The translations under genes were made by a program, and so were the position numbers. From Planctomycetota bacterium (GTDB lineage Bacteria; Planctomycetota; MHYJ01; JACQXL01; JACQZI01): a stretch of DNA of 64,000 nucleotides. The stretch is taken from contig JACQZI010000027.1 in the NCBI GenBank assembly GCA_016207825.1, forward strand, positions 1 through 64,000. The letters run 5' to 3'. Positions 8,842 to 16,693 of the stretch are shown here, in pieces. The first letter of the stretch is position 1, and the number at the start of each line of letters is the position of its first letter. The notes beneath the pieces were generated by a model. That model did no database searches, was not told the DNA's origin, and saw only the letters and a list, made by a program, of their open reading frames with translations.

Positions 8842-10080
8842 ATGTTTAAATCAGCGGATATTGTCATAATCGGCGGCGGGGTTTTCGGGACTTCCGTTGC
8901 CTACCACCTCGCCCAATCCGGTCTGCCTGTCCCGTTGCGCGGGACGCAGGCAGGCGCTAAGAATATAATTCTTTTGGAAAAAGACCTGCTCGGAAGCGGC
9001 GCCACCGGCAAGGCCGCCGGTTTAACCATACGACAGTGGACCACAGAACTCGATATCGCCCTGGTCAACGGGTCACTGGAAATATATAAGAGCCTGCCCG
9101 GTATTAATTCCGCTTTCAGGCAGACCGGGCTTGTGTATCTGGCAAGCACTGCGGATGACGATAAATACCTCACCCAATCCGAGTTACTTATAAAGACAGC
9201 CGGTGTCCGATATTCCCGCTGGGATAAAGCCGCTATTAAAAAGAATCTCCCCTGGATGGCGACGGATATTTTCACTGCCGGTTTATACACACCCGATGAC
9301 GGCTACATAGACCCCTACCAGATAGTTTCCGCGTTCGCTTCCCTGGCGCGTAAAAAGGGAGTGGAGTTTTGGGAGAAGACCGAAGCCATAGCAATAGATG
9401 TCTCGGATAATAAAGTCAGCGGGGTCAAGACCAGCCAGGGCTATATTTCCACTCCACTTATAATCAATGCCGCAGGCGCCTGGGCTAAAAAGGTCGGCGC
9501 ACTGGCTGGGTTGAATCTTCCTTTGAAACCTTACCGCACCCAGATTGCCGTCCTATGCCAGTCCGGAGCGACGGCTACGGAGCGGCGGATGGCCGTCCTG
9601 AAACCCAAGCACAAGCTCCCCAATAATTTTACCGCCGTTTATGATATGGCTAAGAACGTGTATTTCCATGAGGAAACCGGAGGCCTTCTACTTGCCGGGG
9701 ACGGCACGACCGAGACAGAGGAAAACCCCGACCAATATAAACAGCGGGGTGACGATAAATTCCTTTCCGAGATTGCGGATAAGATATCATCGTTAATTCC
9801 CGGAATGTCCGAGGCTGGAGTGGTAAAATCATGGGCCGGGCTTTGCATGGCAACTCCTGACCGCCTGCCGGTTTTAGGGCCGGTGAAGGAGTTGGAAGGA
9901 TTCTGGATTGCCGGGGGCGATAACGGCTACGGATTTATGAGGGCCGGGATGCTCGGCAAACTCTTGGCGGAAATATTGAGGGGAGATAAATCATCGCTTG
10001 ATATCTCCTTGCTTTCACCGGAGAGGTTTAAGGGCAAAGATTATTCTGAGTTTAAGATTAAGCAGGGAATGACGGTTTAA
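8842..10080 (+). CDS. FAD-dependent oxidoreductase of the DAO/sarcosine oxidase beta-like family
   Basis: The N-terminal Rossmann fold shows 'DIVIIGGGVFGTSVAYHLA', then 'NIILLEKDLLGSGATGKAAGLTIRQW', typical of the glycine/D-amino-acid oxidase superfamily (sarcosine oxidase beta, proline or glycerol-3-phosphate dehydrogenase relatives). The C-terminal 'GLCMATPDRLPVLGPV...GFWIAGGDNGYGFMRAGMLGKLLAE' is the FAD-binding end of that family. The natural substrate is not determinable; amine or amino acid oxidation is likely. I prefer ATG 8842 over the TTG at 8830; no strong ribosome site supports either. An 11-residue segment (LPVPLRGTQAG) between the first helix and second strand is encoded by a palindrome at 8923-8953 and looks like an in-frame insertion. 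No paired alpha/gamma subunits are nearby, so it is probably a stand-alone enzyme. Confidence 0.85.
   Translation: MFKSADIVIIGGGVFGTSVAYHLAQSGLPVPLRGTQAGAKNIILLEKDLLGSGATGKAAGLTIRQWTTELDIALVNGSLEIYKSLPGINSAFRQTGLVYLASTADDDKYLTQSELLIKTAGVRYSRWDKAAIKKNLPWMATDIFTAGLYTPDDGYIDPYQIVSAFASLARKKGVEFWEKTEAIAIDVSDNKVSGVKTSQGYISTPLIINAAGAWAKKVGALAGLNLPLKPYRTQIAVLCQSGATATERRMAVLKPKHKLPNNFTAVYDMAKNVYFHEETGGLLLAGDGTTETEENPDQYKQRGDDKFLSEIADKISSLIPGMSEAGVVKSWAGLCMATPDRLPVLGPVKELEGFWIAGGDNGYGFMRAGMLGKLLAEILRGDKSSLDISLLSPERFKGKDYSEFKIKQGMTV
8923..8953. repeat. Palindrome inserted in frame in the FAD oxidoreductase
   Basis: Arms CTGCCTGTCCCG and CGGGACGCAGGCAG flank a 5-nt loop. With two adjacent bases it forms a 33-nt stretch that adds 11 residues to the Rossmann fold without breaking the frame. 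Similar GTCCCG/CGGGAC palindromes recur in other genes and gaps of this window. Confidence 0.75.
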
Positions 10081-10084
10081 AATA

Positions 10085-10110
10085 GCCACTGAGACGCAGA
10101 GAACACAGAG
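10085..10110. repeat. Dispersed CCACTGAGACGCAGAG-type repeat
   Basis: A short A/G-rich block after the FAD oxidoreductase stop belongs to the same word family (CCAC...CACAGAG) found around 62261-62300, 62666-62698 and 63774-63812. These sit in gaps between genes. Confidence 0.45.
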
Positions 10111-10158
10111 AAAATAATTTGTTTTAGTCTCGTAAAAGTCCCTGTTAAAGTTTTGCTA

Positions 10159-11253
10159 TTAGTTTTGCTTTATCGCGGCGACCAGTTCAGCAAGTATCAA
10201 GGCGTTAGGAACGCGCCTGACCGGAAGGAACCAGGTCTTTTTAGGGCCTTCTATCTTCACATAGCCCGCTTCCAGTGAGATGTTCTTGATATCGCTGTAA
10301 GCAAGATTGATTGGCCCTTTAAGATGGATTATTAGTTTATAGATACCGTATATAATCCAGCCGGCGCCTGCCGTCATAAGCCCTAACAGGATGATAACCA
10401 AAGGGTTTGTTTCCGACATTCCTGAAGAGGCGATATTTCGGTTTAGTGCGATACTGTCTTTGGTAAGCGCCACGGGGCCGAGCGAGATTCTGCCTTCGGA
10501 CTTTACCTTTTGCAGGGATTTTTCCTTGGCGACGGCCAGGCTTTTGGTTACGATATCCTGGATTAAATTAAGGCTATTCGCGTAACGGGTGGATTCAAAG
10601 GCTATTTTCCCCCCTTCGCTTCCGGTAATTTCCACCCTCTGTTCGTCTTCTACGGTGGTTGAGCCGTATGTCTGGGTGGTGATTACCCGGAAGTCTGTTT
10701 TGATTGCTTCCACGCTGTCCCAGGGGATGGATACTGTTTTAAGGGAAGGCATTTCCCTTATCCATTTGATGCCCTTGGAATCTATTTCTATGGATAAGCC
10801 CCGCTCGTAGAACACGACCATGATTCCAGCCGCGGCGATAGACACGGCGACAAGCAGGTTAAGGATGAAACTATCATCCGGAAGCGATAAAGCGCTCGTT
10901 AGTATCAGCATTATTAATAACGGGATAAAGGAACCGGCTATCAGCGAAAACCAGTAGATAGACATCCGGGCGTTGCTGGTTACGCCCCAGAGGAGGTTTA
11001 GTATCAGGCCGGCAAAAAGGAATCCGCCTGATGCGCACAGCGGTATGGCGGAAGCGGGAATTTTATCGTCTGGATTGAATTTGATATTTGCAATGAGCAA
11101 TCCTATGGAAATAAGCGCCAGGACCGCGGAGATAATTGCGGAAATCTGGATGGTCCAGGAACGCTTTAAGATTGTTTTATTGTCGGCGCTTCTGCCGCCC
11201 AACGCGCCGGATTTATCGGAGGCATTATCCATACCAAAAGATAATATCATCAT
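10159..11253 (-). CDS. Membrane protein with PH-like domains, unknown function
   Basis: Four hydrophobic segments lie in residues 30-155 ('ISAIISAVLALISIGLLIANI', 'PLCASGGFLFAGLILNLLWGV', 'WFSLIAGSFIPLLIMLILTSAL', 'LVAVSIAAAGIMVVFY'), followed by a soluble beta-rich region ('GLSIEIDSKGIKWIREM...VSIPWDSVEAIKTDFRV') that resembles a bacterial PH-like domain, another hydrophobic hairpin near 290-315, and a second short PH-like segment 'LAYSDIKNISLEAGYVKIEG'. Bacterial PH-like membrane proteins of this sort have no well-established biochemical role. The start is uncertain: ATG 11253, or Met 8 ('MDNASDKSG'). It is divergent from the RND adaptor gene and convergent with the oxidoreductase, so it is probably monocistronic. 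Confidence 0.65.
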   Translation of the reverse strand: MMILSFGMDNASDKSGALGGRSADNKTILKRSWTIQISAIISAVLALISIGLLIANIKFNPDDKIPASAIPLCASGGFLFAGLILNLLWGVTSNARMSIYWFSLIAGSFIPLLIMLILTSALSLPDDSFILNLLVAVSIAAAGIMVVFYERGLSIEIDSKGIKWIREMPSLKTVSIPWDSVEAIKTDFRVITTQTYGSTTVEDEQRVEITGSEGGKIAFESTRYANSLNLIQDIVTKSLAVAKEKSLQKVKSEGRISLGPVALTKDSIALNRNIASSGMSETNPLVIILLGLMTAGAGWIIYGIYKLIIHLKGPINLAYSDIKNISLEAGYVKIEGPKKTWFLPVRRVPNALILAELVAAIKQN

Positions 11254-11361
11254 GAAACACTAATGTCAAATTTTAGAAAGGTTTATCGGGATGTTTTCTT
11301 TCTTCCTGCGGAGGCCTATTGTAAAATATGCAGAGCGGGAAATTACCGGGCAATGATTTTC

Positions 11362-11390
11362 TTGTTTTTATCGAGAATGTGCTGTATAAT
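11362..11390 (+). promoter_or_regulatory. Sigma-70 promoter of the RND efflux operon
   Basis: TTGTTT at 11362-11367 and a perfect TATAAT at 11385-11390 are 17 bp apart, ending 35 bp before the adaptor start codon at 11426, which has AGGAGAAGC as ribosome site. Confidence 0.6.
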
Positions 11391-11425
11391 AAAAAATTCT
11401 AATACCTGTTATAGGAGAAGCTATA

Positions 11426-12682
11426 ATGGTAAAAGCAAAGATTCTTGCGAGAGCGCTGTGTTTTATTTTATGTCTAATCGTTTTTTCCTCCTGTTCGCAA
11501 AAGGAACCGCCCAAGGCCAGGCAGGCGCGCCTGGCGACCGTGACGGTCACGAAACCCGCGGAGGAACGGGTTGAGCGCATCATAACCGCCATCGGAACGC
11601 TCGATCTGGAAGACGAGGTTAATGTCGCCACCGAAGTCGGCGGGCTCATCAAGGAAGTCCGGTTTGAGGAAGGGCAGGAGATATCTCCGGGCGATATTTT
11701 GGTCGTGCTGGATGAGACTAATTTTAAGCTGAATGTGGATAAGGCAAATGCTGCTTTGGACAAGGCTACATCAGGACTTTCGCTGGCGGAGGATAATTAC
11801 AATCGCGCCAAGACCTTAAAGGAGAAGGAATTGATTTCAAACCAGGAATACCAGGAAGCCACACTGGCGCTTCAGAATGCCAAGTCCGACCTTGCCGGCG
11901 CCCAGACCAATTGCCGGATTGCCCAGCGGGCGCTGGATTTTTCCGTCATCAAAGCACCGTTCCGCGGGCGCGGCATTTCCGGTTCAACCGAGAACGGCCA
12001 ATCACGGGATGGCGTCCCGGCCGGCGAATTCCCCAAGGGCAAATACACCTGGGAAGTCCAGAAGAAGCTTGTTTCCGTGGGAGAGTATTTGAATACCGGC
12101 AGCCCGGTTGCCGAGCTGGTTAACCGGACGACCCTGAAACTGCGTTTCACCGTACCGGAACGGGAAGCCCGTTATCTTGCCATGGGCAAGGCCGTGAAAT
12201 TTACCACCCTGGCCGCGCCCGGCGATTTTAAGGCAGTAATATTTTACATCGCCCCGAATATCATCGAAAGCACGCGGGCAGTCACCGTCAAGGCGTATGT
12301 CGACAATAAAGACCATGTTTTGCGTGCCGGCTATTCCGCCAACGTCAGTTTCGTCGGAGAACTCAGCGAGAAAGCCATGATGATTTCCCGCCGTTCATTG
12401 CGTTTTGACGTGGATAAATCATACGTCCTGGTAGTCATGGACGGGGTGCTTAAGAAGAAAGATGTAACCATCGGAATTGAACATGATGAATATGTGGAAA
12501 TAACTTCCGGGCTCAGCTTAACCGATAAGGTGGTGGTCCGTTCGGGCTCGTTTTTGGAAGATGGCACCAAGGTGGAGGTGATACCGGATTCTCCGGTTGG
12601 AACGCCTGTCCCGCAGTCCCGCCCCGAATGGCAAGGCTCTCCAGAGGCGGCGGATAAACCGGAAAATAAGAAAGATAAATAA
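11426..12682 (+). CDS. RND efflux periplasmic adaptor lipoprotein (MFP/HlyD family)
   Basis: The N-terminus is a lipoprotein signal with lipobox S-S-C (Cys about residue 24). The mature protein has the membrane fusion protein order: beta-barrel and lipoyl half ('VATEVGGLIKEVRFEEGQEISPGDILVVLDETNF'), alpha hairpin (about 105-165, 'ANAALDKATSGLSLAEDNYNRAKTLKEKELIS'), the second lipoyl half ('IKAPFRGRG...LVSVGEYLNTGSPVAELV'), and a beta-barrel and membrane-proximal domain at the C-terminus. It bridges an inner-membrane RND pump to an outer-membrane channel. An insert of about 25 residues follows 'APFRGRG', where relatives have a short turn. The pump gene starts 2 nt downstream. No outer-membrane factor is adjacent; the TolC-like protein of the cus operon or another might serve. 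The substrate cannot be told from sequence. Confidence 0.9.
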   Translation: MVKAKILARALCFILCLIVFSSCSQKEPPKARQARLATVTVTKPAEERVERIITAIGTLDLEDEVNVATEVGGLIKEVRFEEGQEISPGDILVVLDETNFKLNVDKANAALDKATSGLSLAEDNYNRAKTLKEKELISNQEYQEATLALQNAKSDLAGAQTNCRIAQRALDFSVIKAPFRGRGISGSTENGQSRDGVPAGEFPKGKYTWEVQKKLVSVGEYLNTGSPVAELVNRTTLKLRFTVPEREARYLAMGKAVKFTTLAAPGDFKAVIFYIAPNIIESTRAVTVKAYVDNKDHVLRAGYSANVSFVGELSEKAMMISRRSLRFDVDKSYVLVVMDGVLKKKDVTIGIEHDEYVEITSGLSLTDKVVVRSGSFLEDGTKVEVIPDSPVGTPVPQSRPEWQGSPEAADKPENKKDK

Positions 12683-12684
12683 TT

Positions 12685-15600
12685 ATGTGGCTTCCGGATA
12701 TGTCCATAAGAAGACCGGTGACCACGGTGATGGTCATTTGCGCGCTTCTCATTTTCGGCGTTATCGGATTTTTCAGGCTCGGCATTGCGCTCATGCCCGA
12801 TGTCGATTTTCCCATAGTCAGCGTCGGCACCAGCTGGCGCAATTCCACGCCTGAACAGGTGGAAATAAGCGTGACCAAGCCAATCGAAGCCGCCATCGGA
12901 CAGCTGGAAGGCGTCAAGCATATTACCTCATCCAACCGGCGCGGTTCATCCCGCGTCACCGTGGAGTTCGAATTATCCCGCGATATCGAAAGCGCGACCC
13001 AAGACGTGCGCGATGCCGTTTCACGGGCATCCCATGATTTGCCGGATGATGTTGACCCGCCGACCATCAGTAAATACGATGTCAATGCCCAGCCGATTAT
13101 GATGATTGCCGTTTATGGAGATTTGCCGGTGACCGAGATACGCCAGTTTGCAGAGGAGACCATTGCCCCGCGGCTCCAGCAGAAACCGGGAGTAGGCTCC
13201 ATCGATGTCGGCGGAGGCCGGACGAGAGAAATCAGGATCTGGCTCTACCGCGACAAGCTCAAGCAATACGGGATAACCATCCAGGATGTCATCAATGCGC
13301 TTAAGACGGAAAACCTGGAAATGCCCGGCGGCAAGGTGGAAACGAATGTCCAGGAACTGGTCATCAATACCAAGGGCAGGATTGATAACGCCCGGCGCTT
13401 TAACGATATTGTGATTACTTACCGCGAAGGGACATCGATAAAAATAAGCGATGTCGGCTACGCCGAAGACGGGATGAACGATATGGATTCGATCGTCCGT
13501 TTCGTGGACCCGGCGGGCGCCGAACGCTTAAGCATCGGGATGCGCGTCTCGCCGCAGACCGGCGCCAACCAGGTTGCCGTGGCGCGCGCCATACGCGAGG
13601 AGATAGAAAACACGCGCAAGATTCTCCCCAAAGGGATGTATATGGATATAGCTTTCGATAACTCGGTCTTTATCGAGCGCGCCATAAACGATGTCAATAT
13701 GAACTTGGTAGTTGGCGCGATACTGGCCTCCCTGGTTATACTTTTGTTCCTGCAGAATATCGGGACGGCCGTTATCAGCGCCCTAGCTATCCCGACTTCG
13801 ATTATCGCCACCTTCGGATTCATGTATTTCATGGGCTTTACATTAAATACGCTGACCATGCTCGGGCTGGCGCTGGCCGTGGGGATTGTCATAGACGATG
13901 CCATCATAATAGTCGAAAATATTTACCGCCATAGGGAAGAAGGTAAAGGCATGTTGGAAGCCGCCAAGGACGGTGCCAGCGAGATAAGCTTTGCCGCCAT
14001 GGCCGCGACCTTCGCGCTTTTGGGCATATTCCTGCCGGTCGCTTTTATGTCCGGGCTCATCGGCAGGTTTTTCTATGAATTTGGGATGACCATGGCTTTT
14101 TCCATATTCATCTCGCTCGTCGTGGCTTTAACCCTGACCCCGATGCTTTCTTCCCGGTACCTTAAGGTCGGAGTAGCGCGGTTTTTCCTTTTCAAATGGT
14201 TTGAAGCGCTGATGAACGGCTCGCGCAGGCTCTACACCAGGGTTATTGCCGTCACTTTAAAATACAGCATCACGACTATTGTGGCGGCAATCATCCTTTT
14301 TATCGGGAGCGTCTGGCTGGTCAGGAATCTAGGCGTGGAATTCCAGCCGCAGGAAGACCAGTCGCGCTTTATGGTGCGCATAGAAACGCCCATAGATTAT
14401 TCCGTATTGGCCACCGAACAGGTGACCAGGAAAGTCGTGGATATAGTCAAAGGCATTCCGGAGGTGGAATATTTCATGGCGGCCACCGGCGGCTTCGGCG
14501 GTTCGGCAAACTCCGGCAGCCTGAACGTGACCCTGAAGGACAGGCGTTTCAGGACGCGTTCGCAGTTTGAAATAATGGCGGATGTTCGTCGCATGCTTTC
14601 CAAAATCCCGGACGCGGCGGTGAGCGTTTCCGAGGCAAGCGGAGGCGCGCCGGGCGGCGGCGGGCGCGGAGGCGCCATCCAGTATGTCATCCAGGGGCCG
14701 GACCTTGCCGTGCTTGACCGGGCAACGAATACTATCATGGAAGAACTGAAGAAAACGCACGGCTTTGTCGATGTGGACCGCGATTTGCGCATCGGGAAAC
14801 CCGAGCTACAGGTGAAGATAGACCGTGAACGCGCCGCCGAGATGGGAATTTCCGCAGCGGATATCTCCGGCATCATCGGTGTAAGTTTCGGCGGGCTGGA
14901 AGTGGGCGATTATACCGAAGGCGGAAAAACATATAAAGTCCGCGTTAAAGCGGTGGATAGCGAGCGGAGGACCATAAAGGATATCTCGGATATCAGCATC
15001 CGCTCGGCAAAGGGAGAGGTCGTGGATATGACCAATATAATCGATGTCAAGCCTTCGATCGGGCCGAACATGATAAACCGGACCGACCGCGAGCGTTCCG
15101 TGACGCTTTCGGCCAACCTGGAAGGATTGCCCCTGGGCGATGCTATCGCGCAGATGGAAGCGATAAGCAAAAAAGTGCTTCCTCCCGGTTATTACGGCAG
15201 GCGTTCAGGCTCGAGCGAGATGTTCGGAGATGCCTATTTCAGCATAATTTTCGCGCTTGTCTTGGCGCTTATTTTCAGCTATATGATTCTTGCCGCCCAG
15301 TTTGAAAACTTCATCCATCCCTTTTCCATCACGCTTTCGCTTCCGTTGGCCGTGGTCGGTGCTCTGGGGTTCCTGTGGTTTGGCGCGAATGTTATCGGCC
15401 TGTCCGGCATGACCATAAACATCATGTTCATGATCGGCGTAATTCTACTGGTCGGCCTGGCTAAGAAAAACGCCATTCTCTTGATTGATTATACCGACCA
15501 GCTTAGGAAAAGCGGGTTAAGCCGTGACGATGCCCTGAAGCAGGCCTGCCCGGTCAGGTTAAGGCCGATTCTTATGACCTCGATTACCACGATTGCCGCG

Positions 15601-15783
15601 ACTATCCCGGTGATTATCGGTTTGGGGGAAGGCTCGGAAAGCCGCCGCCCGATGGCGATAGCCATATTCGGCGGGATAGTAACCTCGACCCTTTTGACCC
15701 TGGTTGTGATACCTTCCGTTTACCGCATCTTTGATATCATCCTTACCAAATTCCATCTTTCCAGGGAATCGAAGAAACAATAA
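12685..15783 (+). CDS. RND multidrug/solute efflux permease, HAE1 type
   Basis: At 1032 residues the length is right for an AcrB-type pump. The start 'MSIRRPVTTVMVICALLIFGVIGFFRLGIALMPDVDFPIVSVGTSW' is the standard TM1 and porter entry. TM4 carries the proton-relay pair in 'LGLALAVGIVIDDAIIIVENIYRH' (about residues 393-416), and a second 12-TM half repeats the layout ('NIMFMIGVILLVGLAKKNAILLIDYT'). Two large periplasmic loops match the porter and docking domains. It exports substrates from the periplasm or inner membrane with proton drive. Coupled to the adaptor gene upstream by a 2-nt gap. A Gly/Ala-rich loop 'GGAPGGGGRGGAIQ' replaces part of the second porter domain. Unlike the cus pump it lacks metal-specific methionine clusters, so drug- or lipid-like substrates are more likely. 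Confidence 0.92.
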   Translation: MWLPDMSIRRPVTTVMVICALLIFGVIGFFRLGIALMPDVDFPIVSVGTSWRNSTPEQVEISVTKPIEAAIGQLEGVKHITSSNRRGSSRVTVEFELSRDIESATQDVRDAVSRASHDLPDDVDPPTISKYDVNAQPIMMIAVYGDLPVTEIRQFAEETIAPRLQQKPGVGSIDVGGGRTREIRIWLYRDKLKQYGITIQDVINALKTENLEMPGGKVETNVQELVINTKGRIDNARRFNDIVITYREGTSIKISDVGYAEDGMNDMDSIVRFVDPAGAERLSIGMRVSPQTGANQVAVARAIREEIENTRKILPKGMYMDIAFDNSVFIERAINDVNMNLVVGAILASLVILLFLQNIGTAVISALAIPTSIIATFGFMYFMGFTLNTLTMLGLALAVGIVIDDAIIIVENIYRHREEGKGMLEAAKDGASEISFAAMAATFALLGIFLPVAFMSGLIGRFFYEFGMTMAFSIFISLVVALTLTPMLSSRYLKVGVARFFLFKWFEALMNGSRRLYTRVIAVTLKYSITTIVAAIILFIGSVWLVRNLGVEFQPQEDQSRFMVRIETPIDYSVLATEQVTRKVVDIVKGIPEVEYFMAATGGFGGSANSGSLNVTLKDRRFRTRSQFEIMADVRRMLSKIPDAAVSVSEASGGAPGGGGRGGAIQYVIQGPDLAVLDRATNTIMEELKKTHGFVDVDRDLRIGKPELQVKIDRERAAEMGISAADISGIIGVSFGGLEVGDYTEGGKTYKVRVKAVDSERRTIKDISDISIRSAKGEVVDMTNIIDVKPSIGPNMINRTDRERSVTLSANLEGLPLGDAIAQMEAISKKVLPPGYYGRRSGSSEMFGDAYFSIIFALVLALIFSYMILAAQFENFIHPFSITLSLPLAVVGALGFLWFGANVIGLSGMTINIMFMIGVILLVGLAKKNAILLIDYTDQLRKSGLSRDDALKQACPVRLRPILMTSITTIAATIPVIIGLGEGSESRRPMAIAIFGGIVTSTLLTLVVIPSVYRIFDIILTKFHLSRESKKQ

Positions 15784-15784
15784 A

Positions 15785-16231
15785 TCACTTCGCGATTGAT
15801 TTGGCAAGTGCAATACCGAGTTCGCGCAATGCTTCCTGGGAGGCCTTATCCGGTTTATCTTTCACCAAAACAGATTTCCCGAGTTGCTGCAGCCTGAAAG
15901 CGCGGCAGAGCTGTTCGATGCTCTTGGCAGCCGTCCCTCCGCCTCCGTGGGTGACGAATATACCGCAGGGTTTATTATCAAGCTTTCCCTGGGTGGGGTA
16001 GAAAGTCCGGTCGAAGAAATCCTTAACGATCCCGGACATATAGCCAAAATAATCCGGCGAGCCGAGGCAAACCGCGTCAGCGGCGATGAGTTCTTCCGGC
16101 CCGGCATCAGGCGCTTTTTTCACTATCGGCGCAGTCTCTTTTACACTCCTGACTCCTTCAGCCACAAATTCTGCGGCAAGCTTGGTGTTACCGGTCTGCG
16201 AATGGTAAACTATCAGGACTTTTTTAAGCAT
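15785..16231 (-). CDS. Flavodoxin-family protein
   Basis: The N-terminal 'KVLIVYHSQTGNTKLAAEFVAEGV' is the FMN phosphate-binding loop (S/T-x-T-G-N-T), followed by 'ADAVCLGSPDYFGYMSGIVKDFFDRTF' and 'KPCGIFVTHGGGG', typical of the flavodoxin/WrbA-like NAD(P)H-dependent FMN reductase group. At 148 residues it is a single domain. It probably transfers electrons or reduces quinones in the cytoplasm; a specific partner is not evident. It converges with the RND pump (1-nt gap) and is read from its own region near 16240-16260. The ATG at 16231 begins 'MLKKVLIVYH', a natural start. Confidence 0.85.
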   Translation of the reverse strand: MLKKVLIVYHSQTGNTKLAAEFVAEGVRSVKETAPIVKKAPDAGPEELIAADAVCLGSPDYFGYMSGIVKDFFDRTFYPTQGKLDNKPCGIFVTHGGGGTAAKSIEQLCRAFRLQQLGKSVLVKDKPDKASQEALRELGIALAKSIAK

Positions 16232-16348
16232 ATATAAATTCCTTACTTGTTTTAAGAAGGCAGTTTATTATAAAAGCCAGGGCAATTCAAGTAAATAAAG
16301 CTTGCGGCAAGGGGAAGTGGAAATATTATTAAATATTCCAAAAATATA

Positions 16349-16398
16349 TTGACAAATCACGTGCCGTAAATTATACTATATACTCGTAGGGGGTATAT
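16349..16398 (+). promoter_or_regulatory. Promoter and CsoR-type operator of the copper efflux operon
   Basis: TTGACA (16349-16354) and TATACT (16372-16377) are 17 bp apart. Directly after the -10 is an imperfect palindrome at 16378-16398 with arms ATATAC and GGTATAT around a G-run, close to the known CsoR operator form (ATACCC...GGGGGTAT in Bacillus). It covers the expected transcription start, a sound position for repression relieved by Cu(I). The first gene of the operon encodes a CsoR homologue, consistent with autoregulation. Confidence 0.75.
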
Positions 16399-16414
16399 GG
16401 GAAGGAGCATGAAT

Positions 16415-16684
16415 ATGTTAGACACAAAATCCAAAAAGGATGTGCTGAGCCGGCTTAACCGCATTAAGGGCCAGATTGCGGGCGTCCAGCGGATGGTCGA
16501 GGAGCCCCGATACTGCGTTGATATCATTAACCAAATTACCGCCATCAAGCGCGCCCTTGACCAGGTGGGCTTAATCGTGATGAAACAGCATATCAACACC
16601 TGCGTTTCCAGCGAGATTAAAAAGGGGCACGATACCCAGAAAGTCAATGAATTGATCCAGACGATTGACCAGTTCGTAAGATAA
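16415..16684 (+). CDS. csoR: CsoR-family copper-sensing repressor
   Basis: An 89-residue all-helical protein of the DUF156 family. Counting from ATG 16415, the Cu(I) ligands fit the CsoR fingerprint C-x24-H-x3-C (Cys34, His59, Cys63); formaldehyde- and nickel-sensing relatives use other ligand sets. I chose ATG 16415 because AAGGAG at 16402-16407 is 7 nt away; the upstream ATG at 16409 is only 1 nt from it and the 16397 GTG-like start precedes it. Cu(I) binding should release it from the palindrome at 16378-16398 and derepress the cus genes that follow (9-nt gap to the next). The silver response is possible but not shown. Confidence 0.92.
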   Translation: MLDTKSKKDVLSRLNRIKGQIAGVQRMVEEPRYCVDIINQITAIKRALDQVGLIVMKQHINTCVSSEIKKGHDTQKVNELIQTIDQFVR

Positions 16685-16693
16685 AGGTGATTT

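Noticed and set aside
12331-12921. Long antisense reading frames within the RND genes
   Set aside because: They lie opposite well-supported genes, have biased composition and no ribosome site; shadows of real coding sequence.
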